DNA of 64,000 nt, from assembly GCF_001269385.1 (NCBI RefSeq), contig NZ_CXOO01000045.1:2161-66160 (forward strand), in the 5' to 3' direction. Shown here one piece after another: positions 29,380 through 37,723 of the stretch. A program made the translations under genes and the position numbers. Within the stretch, counting starts at the first letter, position 1; each line of letters opens with the position of its first letter. Source of the stretch: Limnohabitans sp. DM1. Its GTDB lineage: Bacteria; Pseudomonadota; Gammaproteobacteria; Burkholderiales; Burkholderiaceae_C. The notes under the pieces are model-generated. The model ran no database searches. It was not told the origin of the DNA and was given only the letters and a program-made list of their open reading frames with translations.

Positions 29380-30885
29380 TCAGTCGGCCGCGGATGGGGC
29401 GGGGGAATGGGCAAACACGGTAGGGTTCCAGCCTATATCTTGTGCAAAGCTTTGGGCCAGGCGCTGGTAGCCGGGCACCGTGAAGTGAATCAGGTCGCGG
29501 GCCATGAGTGGGGGGGTCTGTTTGACCCAGCGATAAGCCCCACCGGCCCCACCCATGGCTTCGAGCATGCTCCAGTATCGGCAACCGTGCGCTGCCGCCA
29601 CCTGCTGCTGGATGCGGCCAATTTGGGCATGCACCCGGGTGAAACGCAACAAATCTGCCCCTCCGGCCAGCTCGCGCCGGGCAGCAGGGGCCTTGCCCCC
29701 TTTTGCAGGCGAACTAGACTGCGCGTTGCCATGGGCGATTTGCAGGCTGGCAGCAGGCGTCAACTTTTGCGATCGACGCACCAGCACGCCCCGATCGCCC
29801 GGCGCCACCAGCACACATGCGGCTTGGGGAAACTGGCTGCGCCATGCAGCCACCGAGGTTTGCAACATCTGGGTATAGGTCGACGCGTCAAAGGGCTGCA
29901 CATTGCCCTCGTTGGTGCCGAACTCCAGCACCACCACGTCGTAAGCGGCAGACCCCCACCAAGCCGCCAAATCGTCAGACCGGGCCTGCCTCCAGCCCGC
30001 CACGGTGGCACCAGGGTAACCAAACACATCAAGCTGCAAGCGCGTTTGAGCAGGCAGCGGCCACTCCAGACCTTGCCACCTGAAAGCCCCTTGCACCAGG
30101 CGCAAATGCACGGTGGACAAAGGCGCGTCGCCCACCAACTCCAGCACCGCCGGGCCTTCGGGGCCTTGCAAGTCGATGCGCTGCTCCTGGCCGTCGTCCA
30201 CCCGAATGGCCAAGCTCATCGGGGAACTCGTTTGCTGATACAGCCAACGCACAGACAGCTTGTCGGGCTGAGCTTGGGCGTTTCTCAAGTCCCAGGCCAG
30301 CCATGCACCTTCTTGCTGACTGAACAAATTGACCAGACCCGGCCCAGTGGCAGATGCGGCGCTGGCCACATGCGCGGGCTCATATTGCCAATGGGGACTC
30401 ACGCAGCTTTTACGCAAGGGCAAGCGCACCCCTGCGCGGTTCATGTTGGCGGGCAAGAAGCGGCTGCTGACCTGATCCGCAGGCAATTGCGACAGGCGCA
30501 CCAGTTCACTGGTAAAAAACCCCGCAGCCAAATGACTGTCACCCCAGATGCCCACGCGCAAGGCTTGTGCAGGCTGGGCTGGCTGCCAAAAACGCGCCGT
30601 TGGCCGGGTGACGCCCGGCAGGCTCACTGGCACATCTGCGTTCAGACGGAAATCCTGCACCTGGCTTTGCACCGCCTCGTCATCAGGCACCTCGGGCGGA
30701 TCGGTATCGACGGGCTTGGCTGCACGGGGTTTAGCGCGTGCAGGCGTGCATTCCAGGTCGGGGGCATGGGGCGAGGTCTGCACGCGCAAGCTCGTCACCG
30801 TCAACCGTGGCTGGGCAAGGCACGCCCCCACCCAGCCCAGCAAAAGACAGGCAGCGCCAGCCCAACAAAGTGGCCTGCGCCTCAT
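29380..30885 (-). CDS. SGNH/GDSL-family protein, envelope acetylation candidate
   Basis: 501 residues. It has a signal peptide (LLLGWVGACLAQ), a Pro-rich linker, and a large SGNH hydrolase domain: block I GIWGDSHLAAGFF near residue 113, block III EFGTNEGN near 320, and block V DLIHFTVPGYQ near 470 with the Asp-x-x-His pair. This is a complete SGNH set. It overlaps by 4 bp with the DUF459/SGNH gene upstream and follows an MBOAT gene. Paired with an MBOAT it likely transfers or removes acetyl groups on a periplasmic polymer, such as peptidoglycan or exopolysaccharide. The substrate is inferred. Confidence 0.75.
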   Translation of the reverse strand: MRRRPLCWAGAACLLLGWVGACLAQPRLTVTSLRVQTSPHAPDLECTPARAKPRAAKPVDTDPPEVPDDEAVQSQVQDFRLNADVPVSLPGVTRPTARFWQPAQPAQALRVGIWGDSHLAAGFFTSELVRLSQLPADQVSSRFLPANMNRAGVRLPLRKSCVSPHWQYEPAHVASAASATGPGLVNLFSQQEGAWLAWDLRNAQAQPDKLSVRWLYQQTSSPMSLAIRVDDGQEQRIDLQGPEGPAVLELVGDAPLSTVHLRLVQGAFRWQGLEWPLPAQTRLQLDVFGYPGATVAGWRQARSDDLAAWWGSAAYDVVVLEFGTNEGNVQPFDASTYTQMLQTSVAAWRSQFPQAACVLVAPGDRGVLVRRSQKLTPAASLQIAHGNAQSSSPAKGGKAPAARRELAGGADLLRFTRVHAQIGRIQQQVAAAHGCRYWSMLEAMGGAGGAYRWVKQTPPLMARDLIHFTVPGYQRLAQSFAQDIGWNPTVFAHSPAPSAAD

Positions 30886-31880
30886 GGCTGAATGGCCTGT
30901 TCAATGTGATCGAGCAAAGCCTTTTTGATGCGGTTCAAGCCAGAAGGCGTCATGTGGATGCCATCTTCAGCCCGCAGGTTGAGGGGATGCCCAGCCTCGT
31001 CGATGATGAATTTCTGAAAAGGCTCCGAAAGCTTGCCAATCAAGGGTTCAGTGGCCAGATAGTCCATGCCCCAGGCCTTGGCCCGCGCCTGGAAAATCCG
31101 GTTTTGCAGCGCCGCCCCCTCGCGGATGCGGCCCTCACGCATGGAGGGCAAACCCAGCCAGATCACCCGCACCTGCCGCTGCGCCGCTGCTGACAAGATT
31201 TCATCAACCCGCAAGGCGTAGTTGAACGCCCAGTCGGGGGATGGAAAACCATGCCGCTGGCCATCCACCAGCATGTCGGCCGGGTCATTGGGGCCCAGAA
31301 ACATCACCACCAGGGTCAGGTTTCGGGCGTCCATTTCCTCCTGGATGCGTCCCGGCCAATCAAAGTATTTGCGCACCGTCAGGCCCGTGCTCTGGCGGCT
31401 CAAATCGAGCATCTCCCAATCGGGGTGCTGCGCGGACAAGGCCCGCATCACCAAGGGCGCCACGCCTTGCATCATGGAGTCGCCCGCAAACAGGATGCGT
31501 TGCGGGCCGGGCAAGAGTTTTTGTTGCTGCAAACCCGGTGCAAAAGCGCCAGTGTCAAGGGGCTCGGGCAGCGGCCCCAAGACGGGGGGCTGCGGTGACT
31601 GATCCACCGCTACGGCCGGCGCAGGCTCGGTCCAGCCGTTGGGCGTGGGCCAGGCCAGGCGAAACAAGGGCTTGGGGGCACCTTGGCGCACATGCGCATC
31701 GAGCCAGCGCGAAGGCGCAAACACCACATCGGCCGCGGCCTCGGGCAGGGCCGACTCCAGGCTCAGGTGATAACGCCCGCCCAGATAGCGCTCCAGAGAA
31801 GTCAGCCAACACACACTCACGATGAGGCCCATCAGGGGCAGCATCCAGCTCAATTGGCGCTCAGACAAACGATCAGACAT
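30882..31880 (-). CDS. DUF459-type SGNH protein
   Basis: About 332 residues. N-terminal membrane anchor (LSWMLPLMGLIVSVCWL), a Pro-rich stretch, then an SGNH domain: RILFAGDSMMQGVAP (Ser), FLGPNDPADM (Gly/Asn block) and DGIHMTPSGLNRIKK (Asp-His). It follows the MBOAT gene by 1 bp and overlaps the next SGNH gene by 4 bp. Start MSDRLSERQ at 31880 was chosen because the upstream extension is Cys-rich and lies inside the MBOAT gene in another frame. Likely periplasmic O-acyl transferase or esterase partner of the MBOAT. Confidence 0.78.
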   Translation of the reverse strand: MSDRLSERQLSWMLPLMGLIVSVCWLTSLERYLGGRYHLSLESALPEAAADVVFAPSRWLDAHVRQGAPKPLFRLAWPTPNGWTEPAPAVAVDQSPQPPVLGPLPEPLDTGAFAPGLQQQKLLPGPQRILFAGDSMMQGVAPLVMRALSAQHPDWEMLDLSRQSTGLTVRKYFDWPGRIQEEMDARNLTLVVMFLGPNDPADMLVDGQRHGFPSPDWAFNYALRVDEILSAAAQRQVRVIWLGLPSMREGRIREGAALQNRIFQARAKAWGMDYLATEPLIGKLSEPFQKFIIDEAGHPLNLRAEDGIHMTPSGLNRIKKALLDHIEQAIQP

Positions 31881-31881
31881 T

Positions 31882-33291
31882 TCAAAACCGGTAATAAATG
31901 AAGCCCGGCACCCCTTCAGGGCCCCAGTACAAAACGGCACACAACACAGCCGACAAACACACACATGCCGCCCAACGGCCCATGCGCTGCAACAAGCCTG
32001 TGAACCACGCTTCCAGGGCATGCGCCCAGGCGCTCAGGCCCAACACAGCGCAGGTCAGCAGCAACAAGGGCAGCCAGGGCGCAGGCTGGACTGAGCCGGC
32101 CAGCTCAGCCTGCTGGCCCGGGCTCAGCAGGCCCTGCAACATCTGCCCGGCCTGCGCCAGCGAATCGCTCCTGAAAAACACCCAGGCCAGGGTGACAAAC
32201 AAGAAGGTCACAGCCTGCGCCGCAAAGCGTGGCCAGGGCTTCATGCCCAAGCGGCTGGCCAGATTGAGCGCCACCACGCCCAAGCCATGCATCAGACCCC
32301 AGACCACAAAGGTCCAGTTGGCGCCATGCCACAAGCCGCTGATGAACATGCCTGCCAGCACGTTCCACTGGGTACGCGCCCAGCCCCGGCGGTTACCACC
32401 CAAAGGAATGTAGATGTAGTCGCGGATGAAGCTCGACAAGGACACATGCCAGCGCGTCCAGAAATCCGACAGGTTGCGCGCCAGATAAGGCTGGCGAAAA
32501 TTGACCGGCAAGGTGTAACCCAACAACAAAGCCAGTCCGGTCACGATCGAGGTGTAACCCGCGAAGTCCAGAAAGATCTGCAAGCTGTAGCCCAGCATGG
32601 CCGCCAGCAGCGAGGCACTGGCGTGCTGCTCGGGAAACCTGTAAACCGGGTCCACCACCTGCGCCGCCAGCCACGAAGCCAGCACCACCTTTTGCACCAG
32701 GCCCAAAGAGATCAGGTACAGCGCCCGCCAAGCTTGAACAGGGCGCCCCACCTGCGCGGCATCCACCTGGGCAAAGAAATTTTCAGCCCGCAAGATTGGG
32801 CCTGCAAACAAGGTGGGCCAAAAACTCAGAAACAGCAGAACGTCGGCCCAGGACCGGGCGGGCAAGGACTGGCGCCCCACCGACACCAAATAAGTGATGG
32901 CCTGGAAGGTGAAAAACGACACACCCACCGGTGCCACCACATCCAGGACCGGCAGCAAGGACTGAAAGCCCGTCCCTTCCAGCAGCGCCTGAAAAGACTC
33001 GCGCACAAATTCGTAATATTTGAGCGTCACCAAAAAACTGCCTGCCAACCACAGCCCCAAAGCCAAGGGCCTGTGGCGCGGGCGGGTGACCTGCATCCAG
33101 CGGCCCAAGGCCCAGACCACCGTGCTGTAGGCCAGCAGGACCACCGCAAAAAATGGCACCCAGCTCGCGTACAAGGCATAGGCCGACAGGATCAACAAGC
33201 CGCGCTGCCAGCGCCAGTGATCGGCCAAAGCCCAGTAAAGCGGAAAAAACAGCAGGCAGACCAGCGCAAACTCTGGTGACACAAAACTCAT
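31882..33291 (-). CDS. MBOAT-family O-acyltransferase (AlgI/PatA-like)
   Basis: About 469 residues, with roughly ten or more membrane spans. The family hallmarks are VGVSFFTFQAITYLVSV, FWTRWHVSLSSFIRDYIYIPLGGNR and GLWHGANWTFVVWGLMHG, including the near-invariant His residues. Such proteins move acetyl groups across the inner membrane to SGNH partners that acetylate alginate, peptidoglycan or other polymers. ATG at 33291 was chosen over a TTG three codons upstream. It follows the lytic transglycosylase by 10 bp, so the four genes look like one operon. Confidence 0.88.
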   Translation of the reverse strand: MSFVSPEFALVCLLFFPLYWALADHWRWQRGLLILSAYALYASWVPFFAVVLLAYSTVVWALGRWMQVTRPRHRPLALGLWLAGSFLVTLKYYEFVRESFQALLEGTGFQSLLPVLDVVAPVGVSFFTFQAITYLVSVGRQSLPARSWADVLLFLSFWPTLFAGPILRAENFFAQVDAAQVGRPVQAWRALYLISLGLVQKVVLASWLAAQVVDPVYRFPEQHASASLLAAMLGYSLQIFLDFAGYTSIVTGLALLLGYTLPVNFRQPYLARNLSDFWTRWHVSLSSFIRDYIYIPLGGNRRGWARTQWNVLAGMFISGLWHGANWTFVVWGLMHGLGVVALNLASRLGMKPWPRFAAQAVTFLFVTLAWVFFRSDSLAQAGQMLQGLLSPGQQAELAGSVQPAPWLPLLLLTCAVLGLSAWAHALEAWFTGLLQRMGRWAACVCLSAVLCAVLYWGPEGVPGFIYYRF

Positions 33292-33301
33292 GGGGATCAA
33301 C

Positions 33302-34030
33302 TCACTGAATGGGCACGTTCAAGCCAGCCGCCACCTGGTCCATGCGGGCTTGCTCGGCCAAGACCTTGGCCACATAACCGCCATCTTCAACCAAGGCATC
33401 GCCCCCCAGGTAAAACCTCAGCCCATCTTCCACCGAGCCCCCCTTGAGCTTGATGACATCCACCAACACCGCCACCCCCACACGCAAATTGGTGATAGGG
33501 TCAAAAGCGGCCAGCTTGCCGCCATAAGCTTCATAGCGTTTGGCGTGGATGCCGGTCACCACCTGCATCAAGCCTTGGGCCCCGGCATGACTTTGCACAA
33601 AGGGGTGGAAATTCGACTCGATGGCCATGACGGCCAAAATCAGATGTGGCTCCAGTTTGGATTTACTGGACAGGGCATAGGCTTCCGCCACCAAGGCGGC
33701 CAGGGGCTCAGGGGCCACCTTGTATTTACGGGCCAACCACTGCGCCACAGCAGCCTGTTTGGGCGGCAAATCTTGGATATTCACGGCTGTGGCGCGCTCG
33801 GCCGTGTTTTCAGGCAACCAGGACACCAACACCTGCCGGTCACGCAACCAATTGAACAACTCCATTTCGGCCACTTGAAGCCAATGCGGCTGCGCCCACA
33901 GGGCCATCACGCACGCAGACACCGTCAAGCCCACCATGGCCAAACCACTGTGGGTCACAAGGAACATGCCATGTGTGATGTCACTCAGGAATGTTCGGAA
34001 GTAGGGGCACCAGGTGCAGTGTTTGAGCAT
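33302..34030 (-). CDS. Lytic transglycosylase (SLT domain)
   Basis: 242 residues. A membrane anchor lies near residues 27-47. The SLT lysozyme-like domain follows from ~105, with catalytic Glu in AVMAIESNFHPF, then SHAGAQGLMQVV and FDPITNLRVGVAVL. Lytic transglycosylases cut peptidoglycan to 1,6-anhydro muropeptides. It heads the SLT-MBOAT-SGNH-SGNH operon; O-acetylation of MurNAc is known to block these enzymes, which gives the pairing a possible logic. The exact start (34030 or 33967) is uncertain. Divergent from mnmA. Confidence 0.85.
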   Translation of the reverse strand: MLKHCTWCPYFRTFLSDITHGMFLVTHSGLAMVGLTVSACVMALWAQPHWLQVAEMELFNWLRDRQVLVSWLPENTAERATAVNIQDLPPKQAAVAQWLARKYKVAPEPLAALVAEAYALSSKSKLEPHLILAVMAIESNFHPFVQSHAGAQGLMQVVTGIHAKRYEAYGGKLAAFDPITNLRVGVAVLVDVIKLKGGSVEDGLRFYLGGDALVEDGGYVAKVLAEQARMDQVAAGLNVPIQ

Positions 34031-34091
34031 GAATTTTCAGTGATCGCGCATTATAAATTTTCACAATCGGCGCTCACAGGATAATCGAGCC

Positions 34092-35237
34092 ATGTCTCAT
34101 CTACCTCGTGTGGTCGTCGGTTTGTCCGGCGGCGTCGATTCCGCAGTCACCGCTCACCTGCTCAAGCAACAAGGCTATGAGGTGATCGGCATCTTCATGA
34201 AAAACTGGGAAGACGACGATGACAGCGAGTACTGCTCGTCCAACATCGACTTCGTCGATGCCGCCGCCGTCGCCGATGTGCTGGGCATCGAGATCGAGCA
34301 TGTCAATTTTGCGGCCGATTACAAAGACCGCGTTTTTTCGGAGTTTGTGCGCGAATACCAGGCCGGGCGCACGCCCAACCCGGACATCCTGTGCAATGCC
34401 GAGATCAAGTTCAAGTCGTTTCTGGACCACGCCATGCGCCTGGGGGCCGAAAAGATCGCGACCGGCCACTACGCCCGTGTGCGCCTCAACGAAGCCACAG
34501 GCCGCCACGAGCTGCTCAAGGGCCTGGACCCGTCCAAGGACCAAAGCTACTTTTTGCACCGACTGAACCAGGCGCAGCTGTCCAAAACCTTGTTTCCGGT
34601 GGGCGAGTTGCACAAGACCGAGGTGCGCCGCATTGCCGAAGAGATTGGCCTGCCCAACGCCAAAAAGAAAGACTCCACAGGCATCTGCTTCATTGGCGAG
34701 CGGCCATTCCGCGAATTTTTGAACCGCTACATCAGCAAGGAACCCGGACCGATCAAGGACCCGTCAGGGCGCACCATTGGCAAACATGTGGGGCTGAGCT
34801 TTTACACCCTGGGCCAGCGCCAGGGCCTGGGCATTGGTGGCATCAAGGCCAAAGGCGCTCAAAAAGGTGCGGGCGAACACACCCCCTGGTTTGTGGCCCG
34901 CAAAGACATCCCGAACAACACCTTGTGGGTGGTGCAAGGCCACGACCACCCCTGGTTGCTGTCACCCCAGCTGCAGGCCACCGATGTGAGCTGGTGCGCA
35001 GGCCAGGCCCCTGCGCCAGGCGCTTATGCCGCCAAAACCCGCTACCGGCAAACCGATGCGCCCTGCCACCTGCAAGCGCTCAGCTTGCCCGATGGGTCCA
35101 CAGGCTTTGAGTTGTCGTTCAGCGAACCCCAATGGGCGGTCACCCCCGGACAAAGCGCGGTGCTGTACGACGGCGAAGTGTGCCTGGGGGGTGGCGTGAT
35201 CCACTCGGCCAGCGCCTGCCCCCCCAAGACGGACTGA
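34092..35237 (+). CDS. mnmA: tRNA-specific 2-thiouridylase MnmA
   Basis: 381 residues. It thiolates U34 of tRNA Lys, Glu and Gln. The PP-loop [10 protein letters not shown] lies at 10-19, and the catalytic Cys pair is at about 101 (ILCNAEIKF) and 199 ([12 protein letters not shown]). [10 protein letters not shown] and the C-terminal beta-barrel ([12 protein letters not shown]) are typical. Single gene with a divergent promoter region shared with the lytic transglycosylase. Confidence 0.97.
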   Translation: MSHLPRVVVGLSGGVDSAVTAHLLKQQGYEVIGIFMKNWEDDDDSEYCSSNIDFVDAAAVADVLGIEIEHVNFAADYKDRVFSEFVREYQAGRTPNPDILCNAEIKFKSFLDHAMRLGAEKIATGHYARVRLNEATGRHELLKGLDPSKDQSYFLHRLNQAQLSKTLFPVGELHKTEVRRIAEEIGLPNAKKKDSTGICFIGERPFREFLNRYISKEPGPIKDPSGRTIGKHVGLSFYTLGQRQGLGIGGIKAKGAQKGAGEHTPWFVARKDIPNNTLWVVQGHDHPWLLSPQLQATDVSWCAGQAPAPGAYAAKTRYRQTDAPCHLQALSLPDGSTGFELSFSEPQWAVTPGQSAVLYDGEVCLGGGVIHSASACPPKTD

Positions 35238-35238
35238 T

Positions 35239-35781
35239 TTATTCCCCGCCCAGCCCCAAGCGGTTAGGCTGGCGCTTTTCGATGGCAAAGCGCAGCAAAG
35301 CCGCCGTGCGGAAAACGCCGTGCGCAAACTTGCCATAAGGCAAGGTCAAGAACAAAGCCATCACCGCACCCAAGTGCACCGCCAGCATCAAAGGCATGGC
35401 CGCCGTGGCGCCCAACAGCCACAAGAGCAAACCCGTCACGCTGACCAGGAACAACAAAGCGATGAAGCCCCGATCCATGGGTTTTTGCGCCGCGTCGCCG
35501 TGGTCCGGGTGGCGGCGCAGGTTCAAGCGCCACAAACCAGCCGTGCCCACCGTGAGACTCAACCCGCCAATGACGCCCAGCAACTTGGGCAAAGTCGTTA
35601 AGTCATACGGCGCAGGCCAGCCCAAAACATAGTGGTACAGCGTGGCCACGCTGGTGGCGGCAAAGCACAGCACGAAGCCGTAAAAAGTCAGGTGGTGGTA
35701 GCGCCTGCGGGCATGCGTCCAGGCGTCGTCCTTGTTGTGGCAGCCCTCGCCGTGGCCACCGTCCAGGTACTTCAGGCGCAA
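35239..35781 (-). pseudogene. tcuB: tcuB remnant, C-terminal membrane half only
   Basis: 180 residues matching the C-terminal half of TcuB/CitB-type tricarballylate (citrate) utilisation proteins: [18 protein letters not shown] followed by about five membrane spans and a basic tail. Intact TcuB is about 370-400 residues with an N-terminal 4Fe-4S part, which is missing here. No ATG start exists; the frame opens with a TTG at the edge of a 16-bp palindrome and is preceded in frame by a stop. Upstream lies a truncated lysR. The likely event is one deletion that removed the end of lysR, tcuA and the first half of tcuB. Confidence 0.75.
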
Positions 35782-36211
35782 TGCTCAATGCGCGGCCGAG
35801 GCCGCGCATTGAGCATGGCCGACAAATGCCCCGACAGGCTCTCCACCATGTGCAGGCGCACATCCGGGTAACGCTCGCGCATGGCCTGCATCAAAGGCAA
35901 GCCCAGCACCGCCGCCGTGGTGGGGGCCAAGCCCACGCTCACCGTGCCCGTCAGGCGGGCCTGCTGGGCAGAGCGCACCGCCTGCTCGGCGTGGCGCAAA
36001 GTCAGCTGGGCTTCCCGAAAAAAACCACGCCCGCTTCGATGGGCGTGACGCCCTGGGGCGTGCGCTGCAACAGGCGAGTGCTCAATTGCCCCTCCAAGCG
36101 CGTGATCTGCTGGCTCAGCGCCGACTGCACCAGATCCAGCTCCAAAGCGGCGCGGCTGATGCTGCCGACCTCCACCACCTTCACGAAATAGCGCAGCTGC
36201 CGCAGCTCCAT
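35772..36211 (-). pseudogene. LysR-type regulator remnant, frameshifted and truncated
   Basis: The N-terminal HTH is clear: MELRQLRYFVKVVEVGSISR and QSALSQQITRLEGQL (36211 downward). At 36018-36024 the coding strand has seven T; one extra T would restore the reading VVFFREAQLTLRHAEQ, so a 1-nt loss in the run breaks the frame. The continuation (AEQAVRSAQQARLTGTVSVG) stays LysR-like until SGHLSAMLNAR, then ends at the palindromic junction. It is therefore doubly inactive. Its neighbour tcuB suggests it was the tricarballylate-operon regulator (tcuR-like); that is inferred. Confidence 0.75.
35781..35816. other. 16-bp perfect palindrome at deletion junction
   Basis: ATGCTCAATGCGCGGC (35781-35796) and its exact complement GCCGCGCATTGAGCAT (35801-35816) flank a 4-nt centre, exactly where the lysR frame meets the tcuB frame. 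Half of it encodes the LysR residues AMLNAR, so the other half is an inverted copy made at the junction. This points to a template-switch or fold-back repair event. It may also act as a hairpin. Confidence 0.7.
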
Positions 36212-36214
36212 GGC

Positions 36215-37549
36215 TCAGTGCTCTGCTTGGTGCAACTTTTCGTGGATGCGCTGCACGGCTTTCCACACGCCCCAAAACACCACCGGCACCAAAACCCCCA
36301 CGGCCACTTCGGGCTGAAACGGCATGCCCGCAGCCCTCAAGGCCTTGGCCACATACAGCAAAAGACTGACCACGTAATAAGAGATGGCCGCGATCGACAG
36401 CCCCTCCACCGTGCTTTGCAAACGCAGCTGCAAGGCCTGCCCGCGTGTGAGCTTTTCCAGCAGCTGCTGGTTTTGGGTCTCGGTGGCAATGTCCACCCGT
36501 GTGCGCAGCAAATCGCTGGCGCGAGACACGCGCTCTGACAAGGCTGACAGCCGCTGCGAGGTGGCCACCACCGTGGCCATGGCCGGTGACAAACGCCGTT
36601 GCATGAACTCGCCCACCGTCTGCGTGCCCTGCAAGGGGCGTTCGCGCAACTCGGCGATGCGCTCGGACACCAGCCGGTCATAAGCCCGCGTGGCTGAGAA
36701 CCGGTAACCGTGTTCGGCCGTTGCCCGCTCCACACGCGCAGCCAGCCCCACCAAATCGTCCAGCAGTGACTGATCATCGTCTTGCTTGAGCTCCAGGCGC
36801 GCCGTGATGTCCGCCAGCTGCGCCTCGGCCTGCGCCAGCACGGGCGAGAGCTGTTTGGCCAAAGGCAAGCCTCGCAGCGCCATCAGGCGGTAGGTTTCCA
36901 GCTCCAAAACCCGCTGCGATATGCGACCCGCACGGCCTTCCAGCGTGTGGGCAGGGGCCAGCACCAGCATGCGCTCAAAACCATCTTCACCAATGCGGAA
37001 ATGCGTCAGCAGACAAGAGTGCGATTGCCCCTCGCTGGTGTTGCCCATGCGCGAACCGATGATGACGCCCTCGCCCAGCCAGGCCTGCGCCTTGTCCAGC
37101 ACATCAGCGTCTTGCATGCCCTCGGGCAACATGGCCAGCTGAATCGCGGCCACCGTCTGCCCCGGAATGTCCCGCAACCACGGCGTGCCCACCGCCACAT
37201 GGGGCGCCAGCTCAGGCAGCGTGGCCCCCCACTGCGCGTGCGCGGGCAAGGCCTGCACGATGGAGTAGCGCGTGAATTCGGTGTGCCGCTCCCATTTGAC
37301 CGTGAAGCCATCGCAGCGCAAGCGCAAAAAGTTGCCACTGAGCTTGTCCAAGGTCAAATCAGCATGACCGGGCAAGCTGCGCAAATGCTGCCACTCCTGC
37401 TCGCGGGAGATGCCACCGTTGAGCACCGCCACATACACAATCAGCGCGGGCAAACGCACCCGGGCCGGGGGACGTGCATGAATTTCGTTGTGCAGGGTAC
37501 GGCGCTGGGCGTCGTCCAGCGGTAAGTAACGCGAGGTGATTTCGTTCAT
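36215..37549 (-). CDS. DUF3422-family membrane protein
   Basis: About 444 residues. The N-terminus carries the family pattern LHNEIHARPPARVRLPALI. A long helical region follows (~220-400: LAQAEAQLADITARLELK, SPAMATVVATSQRLSALSERVSRASDLLRTRV), and two membrane spans lie near the C-terminus (ISYYVVSLLLYVAKAL and VGVLVPVVFWGVWKAV). This is a conserved proteobacterial family without known function. The topology, a large soluble coiled part anchored by a C-terminal hairpin, recalls stress or envelope scaffold proteins, but no role can be assigned. Start MNEITSRYL at 37549. Confidence 0.8.
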   Translation of the reverse strand: MNEITSRYLPLDDAQRRTLHNEIHARPPARVRLPALIVYVAVLNGGISREQEWQHLRSLPGHADLTLDKLSGNFLRLRCDGFTVKWERHTEFTRYSIVQALPAHAQWGATLPELAPHVAVGTPWLRDIPGQTVAAIQLAMLPEGMQDADVLDKAQAWLGEGVIIGSRMGNTSEGQSHSCLLTHFRIGEDGFERMLVLAPAHTLEGRAGRISQRVLELETYRLMALRGLPLAKQLSPVLAQAEAQLADITARLELKQDDDQSLLDDLVGLAARVERATAEHGYRFSATRAYDRLVSERIAELRERPLQGTQTVGEFMQRRLSPAMATVVATSQRLSALSERVSRASDLLRTRVDIATETQNQQLLEKLTRGQALQLRLQSTVEGLSIAAISYYVVSLLLYVAKALRAAGMPFQPEVAVGVLVPVVFWGVWKAVQRIHEKLHQAEH

Positions 37550-37670
37550 GGGTGTATTTTGGCGCAACAACGAAGGGCATTGCGCGGGTCAGCAACATGC
37601 CGAGGGCTGAAGTCGCCGACGAAAAACAAACACGCCTGACTTTTTTGGAACGTCCACCAAACCACCCAAG

Positions 37671-37686
37671 TTGGCAAGCTTGCCGA
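37671..37686. promoter_or_regulatory. GGCAAGCTTGCC palindrome, copy 1
   Basis: Palindrome TTGGCAAGCTTGCCGA (core GGCAAGCTTGCC, 37673-37684) lies about 40 bp upstream of the NE0113-family CARF gene. Identical cores lie at 38897-38908, 44188-44199 and 54633-54644, all within the CRISPR-Cas locus. Candidate operator or nucleoid-protein site; function unknown. Confidence 0.45.
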
Positions 37687-37723
37687 TCCATCAAGTGGTT
37701 CCTGAATTGCGCATACTGACGCC

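Noticed and set aside
29407-33279. Plus-strand open frames opposite the SGNH and MBOAT genes (494 and 330 residues)
   Set aside because: Same antisense effect; the minus-strand genes carry recognisable motifs and coupled spacing.
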